Of a stretch of DNA of 23,672 bases, positions 1 to 6,483 are shown piece by piece; position 1 is the stretch's first letter, and each line of letters opens with the position of its first letter. Under the pieces are notes generated by a model. It was given only the letters and a program-made list of their open reading frames with translations. It was not told the DNA's origin and did no database searches. The DNA is from an uncultured Victivallales bacterium (GTDB taxonomy: Bacteria > Verrucomicrobiota > Lentisphaeria > Oligosphaerales > JAFGRS01). Where the stretch lies: positions 1-23,672 of the forward strand of contig CAILKC010000432.1 in the NCBI GenBank assembly GCA_903834675.1. Reading direction: 5' to 3'. The position numbers and the translations under genes were made by a program.

Positions 1-80
1 ACCGCATCTCCACCAAACCACGGTGGCGGCCCACCGCATCTCCACAAAACCACGGTGGCGGCCCACCGCATCTTCCATTC
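1..80. repeat. 32-bp tandem repeat, each unit containing a tight hairpin
   Basis: A 32-bp unit starts at positions 1, 33 and 65. The first two copies are nearly identical and the third decays after about 9 bases. Each unit holds an inverted repeat, CGGTGG-CGGC-CCACCG, at 21-36 and again at 53-68: a 6-bp stem with a 4-base loop. The array lies just past the stop codon of the oxidoreductase on the minus strand, so it could act as a transcript-end hairpin. It has no T tract, so calling it an intrinsic terminator would be inference. The array may continue left of the window. Confidence 0.75.
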
Positions 81-100
81 CCTTGGAGAGGCGCCTGGCC

Positions 101-1144
101 TCATCCGGGGGTGCGAATACCGCCGCTGCTCTCACGGCAGCGGGCCAGAATTTCCATCAGGGCAAGCGTCTCGCGGGGGGGCACGAAGAGGGCCGCCGAG
201 CCGCGGATGGCCTGGGCCAGGTTGGCGAACACATCCAGTTGTCGGCTGGGGTCTACCGGGATCGTCTCCTGTTGCACCGTCAGCGCCTCGCTGGGGTACT
301 TGCGTCCTTCGCTGGCCAGGCTGGGGTTGACGTCCTTGGGTGGCAGCGTGGCGGGGTCGAACCAGCGCACGGTGATCTGGTTGGCGGTGTATTCGAGCGT
401 GCCGCTGGTGCCCCAGACGACGAACTCATCGGCCTTGCCGATGCTGGCCTGGCTGATGGTGCAATCGGCCAGCACCCCACGGCCGAGTTCAAGCAGGATT
501 TTGACCACGTCATCCGCGTCGCCCAGGGACGCCACGCGCTGCAGTGTGCACCAGAGGCGCCGGACGTCGTAGCCCACCAGTTGCAGCACTTGGTCGAGGT
601 AGTGCGCCCCGTAGTTGTTGAGCATGCCGCCGCCATACTTCTGCAGGCTCTGCCAGTCATTGCGCCGCGAGTAGCTGAAGGCGCCGCGCTGCACCATGGT
701 CACCCGGCCGATGCGGCCATCGTTCACGATCGCCTTGAGATGCTGAAAGTAAGCCCCCAGGCGGTGCGGCTGGTAGACGGTCAGGACCTTGCCCGCCGAC
801 TCGGCCGCAGCGACGATGCGGCGCGCCTCCTCGCAGCTTGGCGCCATGGGCTTCTCGAGCAGGATGTGAAGGCCGTACTCGAGGGCCGTCATCACCATCG
901 CCTCGTGCAGATGCGTGGGCGTGGCGATGACCACGGCGTCAAGATCGCCCCGGCCACACAACTCGGCGAACTCCGCCACCGCCGCGCAGTGGAAGGTCTC
1001 CTCCGCCTCCCGCCGCCGCGCGGCGTCGGTGTCCGCGACCGCCACCAGGGCCCAGTCGGGATGCTCCGCCAGCCGCTTACAGTGAAAGGCCCAGCCGATC
1101 CGGCCCAGTCCCGCCACCCCGATGCGCAATCGATGGTCCGCCAT
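101..1144 (-). CDS. Gfo/Idh/MocA family NAD(P)-dependent oxidoreductase
   Basis: A 347-residue cytoplasmic dehydrogenase-type protein. The N-terminal Rossmann fold carries the dinucleotide motif GLGRIG at residues 12-17. The family motif EKP (HILLEKPM) is at about 97-99, and the C-terminal substrate-binding domain has GGGMLNNYGAHYLDQ, which supplies the usual histidine. Length is normal for the family. The ATG at 1144 was chosen because GGAAGGTG lies about 8 bases upstream and the Rossmann strand (LRIGVAGLG) starts directly after it; an upstream in-frame start would add 35 unrelated residues. Family members oxidise or reduce sugars, inositols and related polyols, and this substrate cannot be deduced. 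The gene is alone here, with hairpin repeats past its stop and a long gene-free stretch upstream. Confidence 0.93.
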   Translation of the reverse strand: MADHRLRIGVAGLGRIGWAFHCKRLAEHPDWALVAVADTDAARRREAEETFHCAAVAEFAELCGRGDLDAVVIATPTHLHEAMVMTALEYGLHILLEKPMAPSCEEARRIVAAAESAGKVLTVYQPHRLGAYFQHLKAIVNDGRIGRVTMVQRGAFSYSRRNDWQSLQKYGGGMLNNYGAHYLDQVLQLVGYDVRRLWCTLQRVASLGDADDVVKILLELGRGVLADCTISQASIGKADEFVVWGTSGTLEYTANQITVRWFDPATLPPKDVNPSLASEGRKYPSEALTVQQETIPVDPSRQLDVFANLAQAIRGSAALFVPPRETLALMEILARCRESSGGIRTPG

Positions 1145-1783
1145 ACCAAGCACCTTCCGCCTTGATGATCGTTGTGACCCAGACTGAACATAGCCGCCAC
1201 CGACCGGAGGTAAAGCAGGATGCAGCCACTCGGAACCCTGCCGCCGCAACCCCGCCTTTGGCCATCGGCGTCACGCTAAGGCTGCTTGAGCGTGCGGGTC
1301 TCGCTCGAAAGCGGCGTCCAGCCCATCGACTACGCTCAGGGCCTTCGGCCGCCGCAGTCCAAAGAGTCCGGGCGGCGCCCGGACTCAGTCCCAGGCCGCG
1401 TCGGCCCACAGGCCAAGCTTTGGACTGCTGTGGCTTGACACAGCTTTATGTCCCCACTGCTTGGCTTGGCGCCCATGGCCTCTGGCGGGGCCCCAGGCCG
1501 GCGGCGTGCCGCGGCCGCTCCGCGCCAGGGCTGTTTTAAGAAAGCGATATCAGCTTCGGGACCGAACCCGCTTCCGGCGGGTCCGCCGCGCGGCTCTGAT
1601 TCCGTCCGCATCCGCGGCCGCGGACGACGGACGCCTGGAGGGCGCTCCTGTGCGAGCGCCGCGGCGGCCACGCAGGGGCGCCCTCCAACGGGCCGGATCG
1701 TTCCGCTCGGCCCGGAATAACCCACTAAGCCGTCGCGGAACGCGACTCAACGGCAAGCGTGCCCGTTATCTTGAAACGTAAGG
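1145..1783. other. Gene-free GC-rich stretch with several palindromes
   Basis: No convincing coding region was found on either strand. The open frames here are low-complexity Ala/Arg/Pro translations of GC-rich DNA with no domain signature. The visible content is secondary structure: the nested palindrome at 1354-1444 (listed separately) and an inverted repeat GGAGGGCGC (about 1637-1645) facing GCGCCCTCC (about 1677-1686). The pair CGTTCCGC/GCGGAACG also occurs around 1699-1741. A TTGACA hexamer at 1435-1440 has no matching -10 box. Confidence 0.6.
1354..1444. repeat. Nested palindromic structure, possible dispersed repeat
   Basis: Three exact inverted repeats lie together. The outer 11-bp arms are GCAGTCCAAAG (1354-1364) and CTTTGGACTGC (1418-1428). 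Inside them is a perfect 10-bp stem with a 3-base loop, GAGTCCGGGC-GGC-GCCCGGACTC (1364-1386). Immediately to the right is a 6-bp hairpin, GCTGTG-GCTTGA-CACAGC (1427-1444). No reading frame explains this. The compact nesting resembles a REP/MITE-type mobile palindrome or a structured RNA. Choosing between them needs copies elsewhere in the genome. Confidence 0.6.
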
Positions 1784-2055
1784 GACTACTCAGGTTACAA
1801 CTCAGGTGCATTCCCTGCCCCAACGGGGCTGTGGCTCAGAGCCCAGGGTTGCGGCCATGGTGTCGCTACCCTGGGTCATATAGGGTCATGGCCTCCTACC
1901 CCAACGGGGTTGCGTCTTGGCACCCTGACCCAACCCTGTTGGGGTAGACTGGGTTGGCTGCCTTGATCACCCAGGGTAGGCCTGAGCCGCGGCCAACCCT
2001 GGGCTTGGGTACGCAGCCCCGTTGGGGCAGGATACGCCGTTGCACCTGAGTAGTC
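1784..2055. repeat. REPIN-like 272-bp inverted-repeat element
   Basis: The element is bounded by terminal inverted repeats: GACTACTCAGGT at 1784-1795 plus CTCAGGTGCA at 1801-1810 on the left, and TGCACCTGAGTAGTC at 2041-2055 on the right. Its two halves are head-to-head copies of one unit of roughly 100 bp. Both units read, in order, CTGCCCCAACGGGGCTG, GCCCAGGGTTG and TACCCTGGGT: on the plus strand from about 1815, and on the minus strand from about 2030. Further CCCCAACGGGG and AACCCTG/CAGGGTT motifs fill the centre around 1898-1945. No transposase is encoded. Paired inverted palindromic units are the hallmark of REPINs mobilised in trans by RAYT (IS200/IS605-related tyrosine) transposases, so that origin is inferred. 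Confidence 0.75.
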
Positions 2056-2056
2056 G

Positions 2057-2548
2057 GCCGGTGAGTACATCCAGGGAAGCAGGCTCCGCGTCCGGTTCGT
2101 CTCGACAAATTCCATCACCCAAGGCGAGCAGGCCGCAATTCTCTGGAACGAGTTGCTCAACCGTTTCCATCTCGACATCCACTTCGCGCATCGCACTTTC
2201 GCTTGGCAAAGCGAAGCGCGCGGCAAAGCACATGTCCACGTCGTCATCATCGGCTTCGCCAGTTTCCCCGGCGCTGCGAAGACGCTCTTTGAGTACCACA
2301 CCCCCACAGGCGAGGCGACGGCCATGGCGGCGGTAAACATCAACCCCTATCTCGCAGATGCACCGAACACGCTGGTCCTGAAGCGGACGACCCCGGTCAA
2401 CGGCGCGCCTGAAATCAGCTACGGCAGCATGGCCAACGACCGATTCCTCTTCGCCCTGTATGAGAAACTCACGGCACCGTTCGCCGCTGCCATGGCCGCC
2501 CGGTCGGTTCACCGGCGGTCGCGCCGCGGTGCCCCGCCCGCTCCATGA
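2057..2548 (+). pseudogene. Remnant of an MmeI/YeeA-type class I DNA methyltransferase
   Basis: The open frame begins just after an in-frame TAG (2051-2053) inside the REPIN-like terminal repeat, and no bacterial start is evident. It carries signatures I recognise from large type IIG/BREX-like methyltransferases: FVSTNSITQGEQ, then LWNELLNRF, IHFAHRTFAWQSEARGKAHV, VVIIGF, and NINPYLADAPN followed by EISYGS. The catalytic NPPY region and the whole N-terminus are absent. After ISYGSMAND (about 2437) the frame passes directly to FLFALYEKLTAP, which in full-length relatives sits near the C-terminus. About 250 or more residues therefore appear deleted in frame. The product cannot be a working methyltransferase. 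Homology is from memory of the family, and the 5' truncation is visible directly. Confidence 0.8.
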
Positions 2549-2665
2549 CTGAGATTCGCGATGACGCCACAATGCCACTTGCACCGGCGCCACCGGCTTG
2601 TATTGTAGTTAAGTGTGGTGTTGCTGTTCCGTGGTTCTCTTGGGGTAGCTCACCAAGGAGTTCTG

Positions 2666-3520
2666 ATGGTGCAGAGGCCAACAGTTCGCCGTGGCACCTC
2701 GCCTGCGCTCTGGCGGGAGCGCGGCGCATTGATGTTGCTCGCGGTCCTCTGCCTGACTGCTGGGTTCGCGTCTTCCCTAGGGGCGGTCGAGGTGCTTTAC
2801 CGCGAGATCTTCTCCTCCGACCAGGGCCTGGCCGGCCTGGCATCGGGGACGCGCTGGGCCATCGCCGAAACCGGGGCAACCCCGGAGAACCAGGCCGACT
2901 TCGCCATCGCCTCCAACCCGGGGGCACCCACGAACGTCGGCGCGGTCAACTCCAACTACGGCGGGACGGCGAACAGCCCGGGTTTCTTCTCGACCTTGTT
3001 GACCGGCGACGAGGGGAGCGGAAACAACCCGCATCTCGTCTACACGACCGAGTACACCATCAACCGCACGACGAGCCCCACCTTCAGCGTTTCCTGGTAT
3101 CAGGGGAACGCGATTGACCACACCCCGATGCAGGTGGCCGTACATGTTGGCGCGGACCCGCTGACGGGGTGGTACGTCGATGATGCGCTGTACCAGGACG
3201 CGACCGTGGTCACCTCCGCTGCGGGGTTTGCCGCGGGGGCGGAGCTGATGACCTTTGCCTTCTCCTCGGCTACCTGGGGCGCGCTCTCCCTTGACAGTTA
3301 TGACCACATCTCCTCGGCCCCTACGACCTTTGCAACCTCCCTGCCGATGGGCGACATCACTGGCTTCGGGCTCTACTATGACGGCACCGAGGACCTGAAC
3401 GGCGTCGTGCGCTTCGACTCCTACACCGTCACCGGAACCGTTCCCGAGCCCAGTGGGCTGCTCCTCGCCTGCCTGGTAGCGCCCTGGCTGCTGGTACGAC
3501 GTCGCCACCGGAACGGCTGA
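2666..3520 (+). CDS. PEP-CTERM sorting-domain secreted protein
   Basis: A 284-residue exported protein. The ATG at 2666 was chosen for its AAGGAG 6 bases upstream. The N-terminus is basic (RRGTSPALWRERG) and followed by a hydrophobic stretch, MLLAVLCLTAGFASSLGA, consistent with a signal peptide cleaved near residue 40. The middle is Ser/Thr/Gly/Asn/Asp-rich and probably beta-sandwich. The C-terminus is a textbook PEP-CTERM signal: VPEPSG, a hydrophobic segment (LLLACLVAPWLLV), then an RRRHRNG tail. Exosortase (EpsH/XrtA family) should cleave this and the protein would be secreted or surface-attached; no exosortase is in this window. The central domain has no function I can name. The remnant methyltransferase lies upstream, so this is probably a separate promoter and transcript. 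Confidence 0.88.
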   Translation: MVQRPTVRRGTSPALWRERGALMLLAVLCLTAGFASSLGAVEVLYREIFSSDQGLAGLASGTRWAIAETGATPENQADFAIASNPGAPTNVGAVNSNYGGTANSPGFFSTLLTGDEGSGNNPHLVYTTEYTINRTTSPTFSVSWYQGNAIDHTPMQVAVHVGADPLTGWYVDDALYQDATVVTSAAGFAAGAELMTFAFSSATWGALSLDSYDHISSAPTTFATSLPMGDITGFGLYYDGTEDLNGVVRFDSYTVTGTVPEPSGLLLACLVAPWLLVRRRHRNG

Positions 3521-3610
3521 GCTCGCCGTCGGCCACGGACGTCGCAGGTGTTCTCCTGTCCGCGACTCCAACCGGTGGACAGAGGGGGTGCGGCGCAATA
3601 CGTTGATGGC

Positions 3611-4624
3611 ATGGCTTTACACCTCCACACCTGCAAACCCGGGTTCGAAGAGACGCTGGCGCGCGAATTGGCGTTGTATGGGATGCGCGATCCCGAGGGC
3701 GGCGATGGCTTCGTGCTGGCGACCACGCGGGACAGTTCCGCGCCGGTCGACCTGTGCTATGCTGTCTTCAGCGTCCGAGAGGTCCGGGAGGTATCGGCGA
3801 CCTCGGTCAACGCCATGGCCGGGGCGCTGTGCGACCTCTTCTGGGAGTCCTTCCGCGGCGAGCGTCTCGACAGCCCGTGGTTTCTGCACATGGACTCGGT
3901 GCCACATGAGGCGGTGGCGGGACGCATGCGCACGGTGCAGACTGAGTTTGAGCGCCGGTTACGCGGGAAGATGTCACGCGTGGCGAAGCTGGCGTCCACC
4001 GAACTGCCGGCGGATGAGCGCGAGAGGCGTGGTTTCTTCGCTCATTTTGTCGATGCCGACCACGTCCTGGCCGGCAGCCGGTTGCACTTCTGGGGACAGC
4101 GCCGGATGCGTGACCATCCGCGCGCGCCATCGCGCTCATTCCTGAAGGCTGAAGAGGCGTTTGCGCTGTTCGGCCAGAGCCCGGTGCGCGGCGAGCTCGT
4201 GATTGACTTGGGCGCCTCGCCGGGCGGCTGGAGTTTCAGCGCGGCGGAGCGGGGTGCGACGGTGTGTGCCGTGGACAACGGCCCGTTGCGGGCCGGCGCC
4301 CTGGAGCATCCTCACATCACCCACATCCGCGAGGATGCGTTCCACTACCGGCCGCCTGGCGGTCGGCGCTGTGACTGGCTGCTCTGCGACCTGCTCGAGG
4401 ATCCGAACCGCGTGGTCGAGCAGATTCTGCTGCCCTGGCTGGACGCCGGCTTCTGCCGGCGTTTTGTCGTCAACTTGAAAGTCGGCAAGATGGACCCCGT
4501 CGAGTTGCTGCGCCGCCTGCGCGGGGTGGAGTCTACGGGGTTGAACCCGCGCTGCGAACGCCTGAAGGTGCGCCAGCTCTTCCATGACCGCGAGGAGATT
4601 ACGTGCATGGGGGCGTCGGCGTAG
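3611..4624 (+). CDS. rlmM: RlmM-like 23S rRNA 2'-O-ribose methyltransferase
   Basis: A 337-residue SAM-dependent methyltransferase resembling E. coli RlmM (YgdE), which methylates C2498 of 23S rRNA. The N-terminus (HLHTCKPGFEETLAREL) matches the THUMP-like RNA-binding start of the family. The Rossmann SAM site is VIDLGASPGGWSFS at 198-210, with VDNGPL following. The K-D-K-E catalytic tetrad is visible: K179 (SFLKAEEA), D260 (WLLCD), K290 (VVNLK) and E329 in QLFHDREEIT, which closely matches the RlmM C-terminus. Start 3611 was chosen because it lines up with the family N-terminus, but the ribosome binding site there is weak. An upstream GTG at 3548 is in frame and would add 21 residues. The lipoprotein gene follows after 10 bases, so they probably share a transcript. 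Substrate identity is inferred from homology. Confidence 0.85.
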   Translation: MALHLHTCKPGFEETLARELALYGMRDPEGGDGFVLATTRDSSAPVDLCYAVFSVREVREVSATSVNAMAGALCDLFWESFRGERLDSPWFLHMDSVPHEAVAGRMRTVQTEFERRLRGKMSRVAKLASTELPADERERRGFFAHFVDADHVLAGSRLHFWGQRRMRDHPRAPSRSFLKAEEAFALFGQSPVRGELVIDLGASPGGWSFSAAERGATVCAVDNGPLRAGALEHPHITHIREDAFHYRPPGGRRCDWLLCDLLEDPNRVVEQILLPWLDAGFCRRFVVNLKVGKMDPVELLRRLRGVESTGLNPRCERLKVRQLFHDREEITCMGASA

Positions 4625-4634
4625 GTGGGCCCGG

Positions 4635-5357
4635 ATGATGAAGCAGCGTACGGCATTCCTGGCTGGTAGTCTGTCTTGGCTGGCGCTGGGGGCGCTGTTG
4701 GCCTGCGGCTGCCGCAGCACCGGTTACCTGGCCGAGCGGCGCCGGGATCTGGCGGACGTGGCGACGGCGACGGCAGGGGTCGGAATCGGGGCCAAGCTGC
4801 GCCTCGGTCCCGTGCATCTAACCCCGCTCATGCTCAATCTCGATTTAGCCGGCCTGCGCGGCGGCGAATGGTTCCATATCCCGGACTTGGCCATGGCGGT
4901 GGCGCAACCGCCGCAAGAGGTGGGCGCGGTCTGGTGGAGTTCCTGCATCTGGGACCTGCCGGAGGGCTGCCTCAACCACGAGCGCCTGCGGCAGCGAGGC
5001 AAGGCCTACATCGCCACCCCCCTGCGGCTTTCCCAGGACGCTGGCCTGTATAGCCTGATGACGGACACGCCGCCGTTCGTCAGTGTGCCGCGCCTGGCCT
5101 GGAAGCGCGAGAGGGTACGTTTGCCGCGCTACTCGGCAGCCTACCAGACGCAGATCGAACTGAGCCTGGCCGTTGGTGGCAGCCTACGGCTCGGCCTGAA
5201 CCCGGGAGAGTTCGTGGATTTCCTCCTGGGCTGGTTCGGGCCCGACCTCTACGACGACGACACCTGGTCTGGGCCGCCGCTGGACCCGCGCCACTGGCCC
5301 TGGTTGCAGCCCTGGCCGGTGCGCTGGAGGTGGCCCTGGCAGGACGCCGGGAAGTGA
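4635..5357 (+). CDS. Predicted lipoprotein of unknown function
   Basis: A 240-residue protein with a type II signal peptide: MMKQR, a hydrophobic segment and a lipobox LLAC with the lipidated cysteine at residue 24 (CGCRSTGYLAERRRDLADV). The mature part has a Gly/Ala-rich amphipathic stretch (ATATAGVGIGAKLRLGPVHL) and then LMLNLDLAGLRGGEW, a layout I associate with uncharacterised bacterial lipoproteins. The tail is Trp/Pro-rich (DPRHWPWLQPWPVRWRWPW). Two adjacent ATGs (4635, 4638) both suit the AGGTGGG ribosome binding site at 4623-4629; I used the first. The gene sits 10 bases after the rRNA methyltransferase and is probably co-transcribed with it. Location should be the periplasmic face of a membrane. 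No function can be assigned. Confidence 0.8.
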   Translation: MMKQRTAFLAGSLSWLALGALLACGCRSTGYLAERRRDLADVATATAGVGIGAKLRLGPVHLTPLMLNLDLAGLRGGEWFHIPDLAMAVAQPPQEVGAVWWSSCIWDLPEGCLNHERLRQRGKAYIATPLRLSQDAGLYSLMTDTPPFVSVPRLAWKRERVRLPRYSAAYQTQIELSLAVGGSLRLGLNPGEFVDFLLGWFGPDLYDDDTWSGPPLDPRHWPWLQPWPVRWRWPWQDAGK

Positions 5358-5402
5358 CGGCGCCCCAGACGGAGTGACCGACGCAGAGGCCAGCGCTGCC
5401 AG

Positions 5403-5608
5403 GCCGCCGACCGGCGGGTCGGCGGTGGCCGCGGCCGCTCCATTCCCCCAAGAGGCGCCATTTTCCGAGACCGCCGACCGGCGGGTCAGCGGTGGCCGCG
5501 AGCCGCGGCCGCTCCATTCCCCCGAGAGGCGCCATTTTCCGAGACCGCCGACCGGCGGGTCGGCGGTGGCCGCGAGCCGCGGCCGCTCCATTCCCCCGAG
5601 AGGCGCCG
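5403..5608. repeat. Tandem repeat, 67/74-bp unit, nearly 3 copies
   Basis: The block starting CCGCCGACCGGCGGGTC recurs at 5404, 5471 and 5545, giving spacings of 67 and 74 bases. The first copy lacks a 7-base insertion (GAGCCGC-type) present in the other two. Each unit contains the inverted repeat CCGCCGACC/GGCGGGTCGGCGG, the sequence GCGGCCGC, and CTCCATTCCCCC followed by GAGGCGCC. The last copy runs into GAGGCGCCGCGG near 5608. The block separates the end of the plus-strand lipoprotein gene from the end of the minus-strand isomerase-like gene. The open frames inside it are repetitive translations, not genes. Confidence 0.85.
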
Positions 5609-5621
5609 CGGCGACGGCGCT

Positions 5622-6443
5622 TCAGCCCCCGAAGGCAGCGCGCGTCTTGGCCAGGCCCACGCGGGCGGTCGCGAGGGCATCGCTGCGCCAGTAGTCCGGG
5701 TTGAAGAGTTCGACCGAGAGGAAGCCATCGTAACCGACGGTACGGAGCATGGTCGCGATGTCGCGCAGGGGAGCGACGCCATCGCCGGGCCAGACGCGGT
5801 GCTGGTCGCCGATGTCGGCGCGCGGCGGCTGGGCCGGATAGTCGTTGACATGGAACAGCCCGATCGCCGCGCCGCTGAGTAGGCGCAGCGAGTCGAAGGC
5901 GTTGCCGCCTTTGTAGAGGTGGTAGACATCGAGCAGGATGCGGGCGTCCGGGCGAGCCGACGCCGCGGCAACGTAAAGCACTTCCGCCAGCCGGGAGAGC
6001 TTCGGGGCGTGACCCCAGAGCTCAAGCAAAGGCGCGACCCCGGCCGCCTGGCCGACGTCACACAGCCTGGCATAGGCCTCGGCGCAGGCGTCGAGCGACA
6101 CGGCAGCCAGGTTCCCAAAAGGCGGCGCCGCGGCGCAGGTGGCGCCGAGGGCGGCGAGGGTATCCATCTCGCGGCGGGCGAGCTCTAGGGCTTGGGCGCG
6201 GGTGGCAGCGTCGGCGTCTGCCCATTTCCAGAAGGCGATGGCGCCGGCGACCTGCAGGCCGCGGTCGCCGATCCGCTGGCGCAGATCACCGAGACGTCCG
6301 CCGCTGCGGCTGAAGACCTCGACGTCGGCGAGCCAGGGCTCGATGCCTTGGTAACCAGCCGTGGCGGCGACCTCGATCTGCTCAACGATCCCCAGCTTGT
6401 AGCCGCGGATCGTCGCGGGGTTCAGCGCATAACGGTAGCCCAT
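5622..6443 (-). CDS. Sugar phosphate isomerase/epimerase-like TIM-barrel protein
   Basis: A 273-residue protein of the xylose-isomerase-like TIM-barrel superfamily (IolE/IolI/hydroxypyruvate isomerase group). Likely metal ligands sit at the ends of successive strands: E35 (GIEPW), E141 (LLELWGH), D172 and H175 (LLDVYHLYKGG), H198 (GLFHVND) and E245 (LSVELFN). The stretch GDQHRVWPGDG near 212-222 is typical of the superfamily's late active-site loop. The ATG at 6443 follows an AGGGGAG ribosome binding site. It is the last gene of a four-gene minus-strand run, 40 bases after the SirB1-like gene, with a tandem repeat past its stop. Substrate is unknown; family members isomerise or epimerise sugars, inosose or hydroxypyruvate. 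Confidence 0.88.
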   Translation of the reverse strand: MGYRYALNPATIRGYKLGIVEQIEVAATAGYQGIEPWLADVEVFSRSGGRLGDLRQRIGDRGLQVAGAIAFWKWADADAATRAQALELARREMDTLAALGATCAAAPPFGNLAAVSLDACAEAYARLCDVGQAAGVAPLLELWGHAPKLSRLAEVLYVAAASARPDARILLDVYHLYKGGNAFDSLRLLSGAAIGLFHVNDYPAQPPRADIGDQHRVWPGDGVAPLRDIATMLRTVGYDGFLSVELFNPDYWRSDALATARVGLAKTRAAFGG

Positions 6444-6483
6444 GGTTGTTCTCCCCTGCTTGCTCTACCTGGGTCGCGCACCC

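Noticed and set aside
23..1165. Long plus-strand open frame (380 codons) over the first oxidoreductase
   Set aside because: It is antisense to a clear Gfo/Idh/MocA gene, has no domain signature, and results from high GC at third codon positions.
1784..2055. Insertion sequence with its own transposase
   Set aside because: The element is only 272 bp and its open frames are translations of palindromes, so it can only be non-autonomous.
2777..3598. Minus-strand frame of 273 codons opposite the PEP-CTERM gene
   Set aside because: The plus strand has a ribosome binding site, signal peptide and sorting signal; the minus frame has none.
5403..5608. CRISPR-like array
   Set aside because: Units are contiguous tandem copies with no unique spacers, and there are no cas genes.
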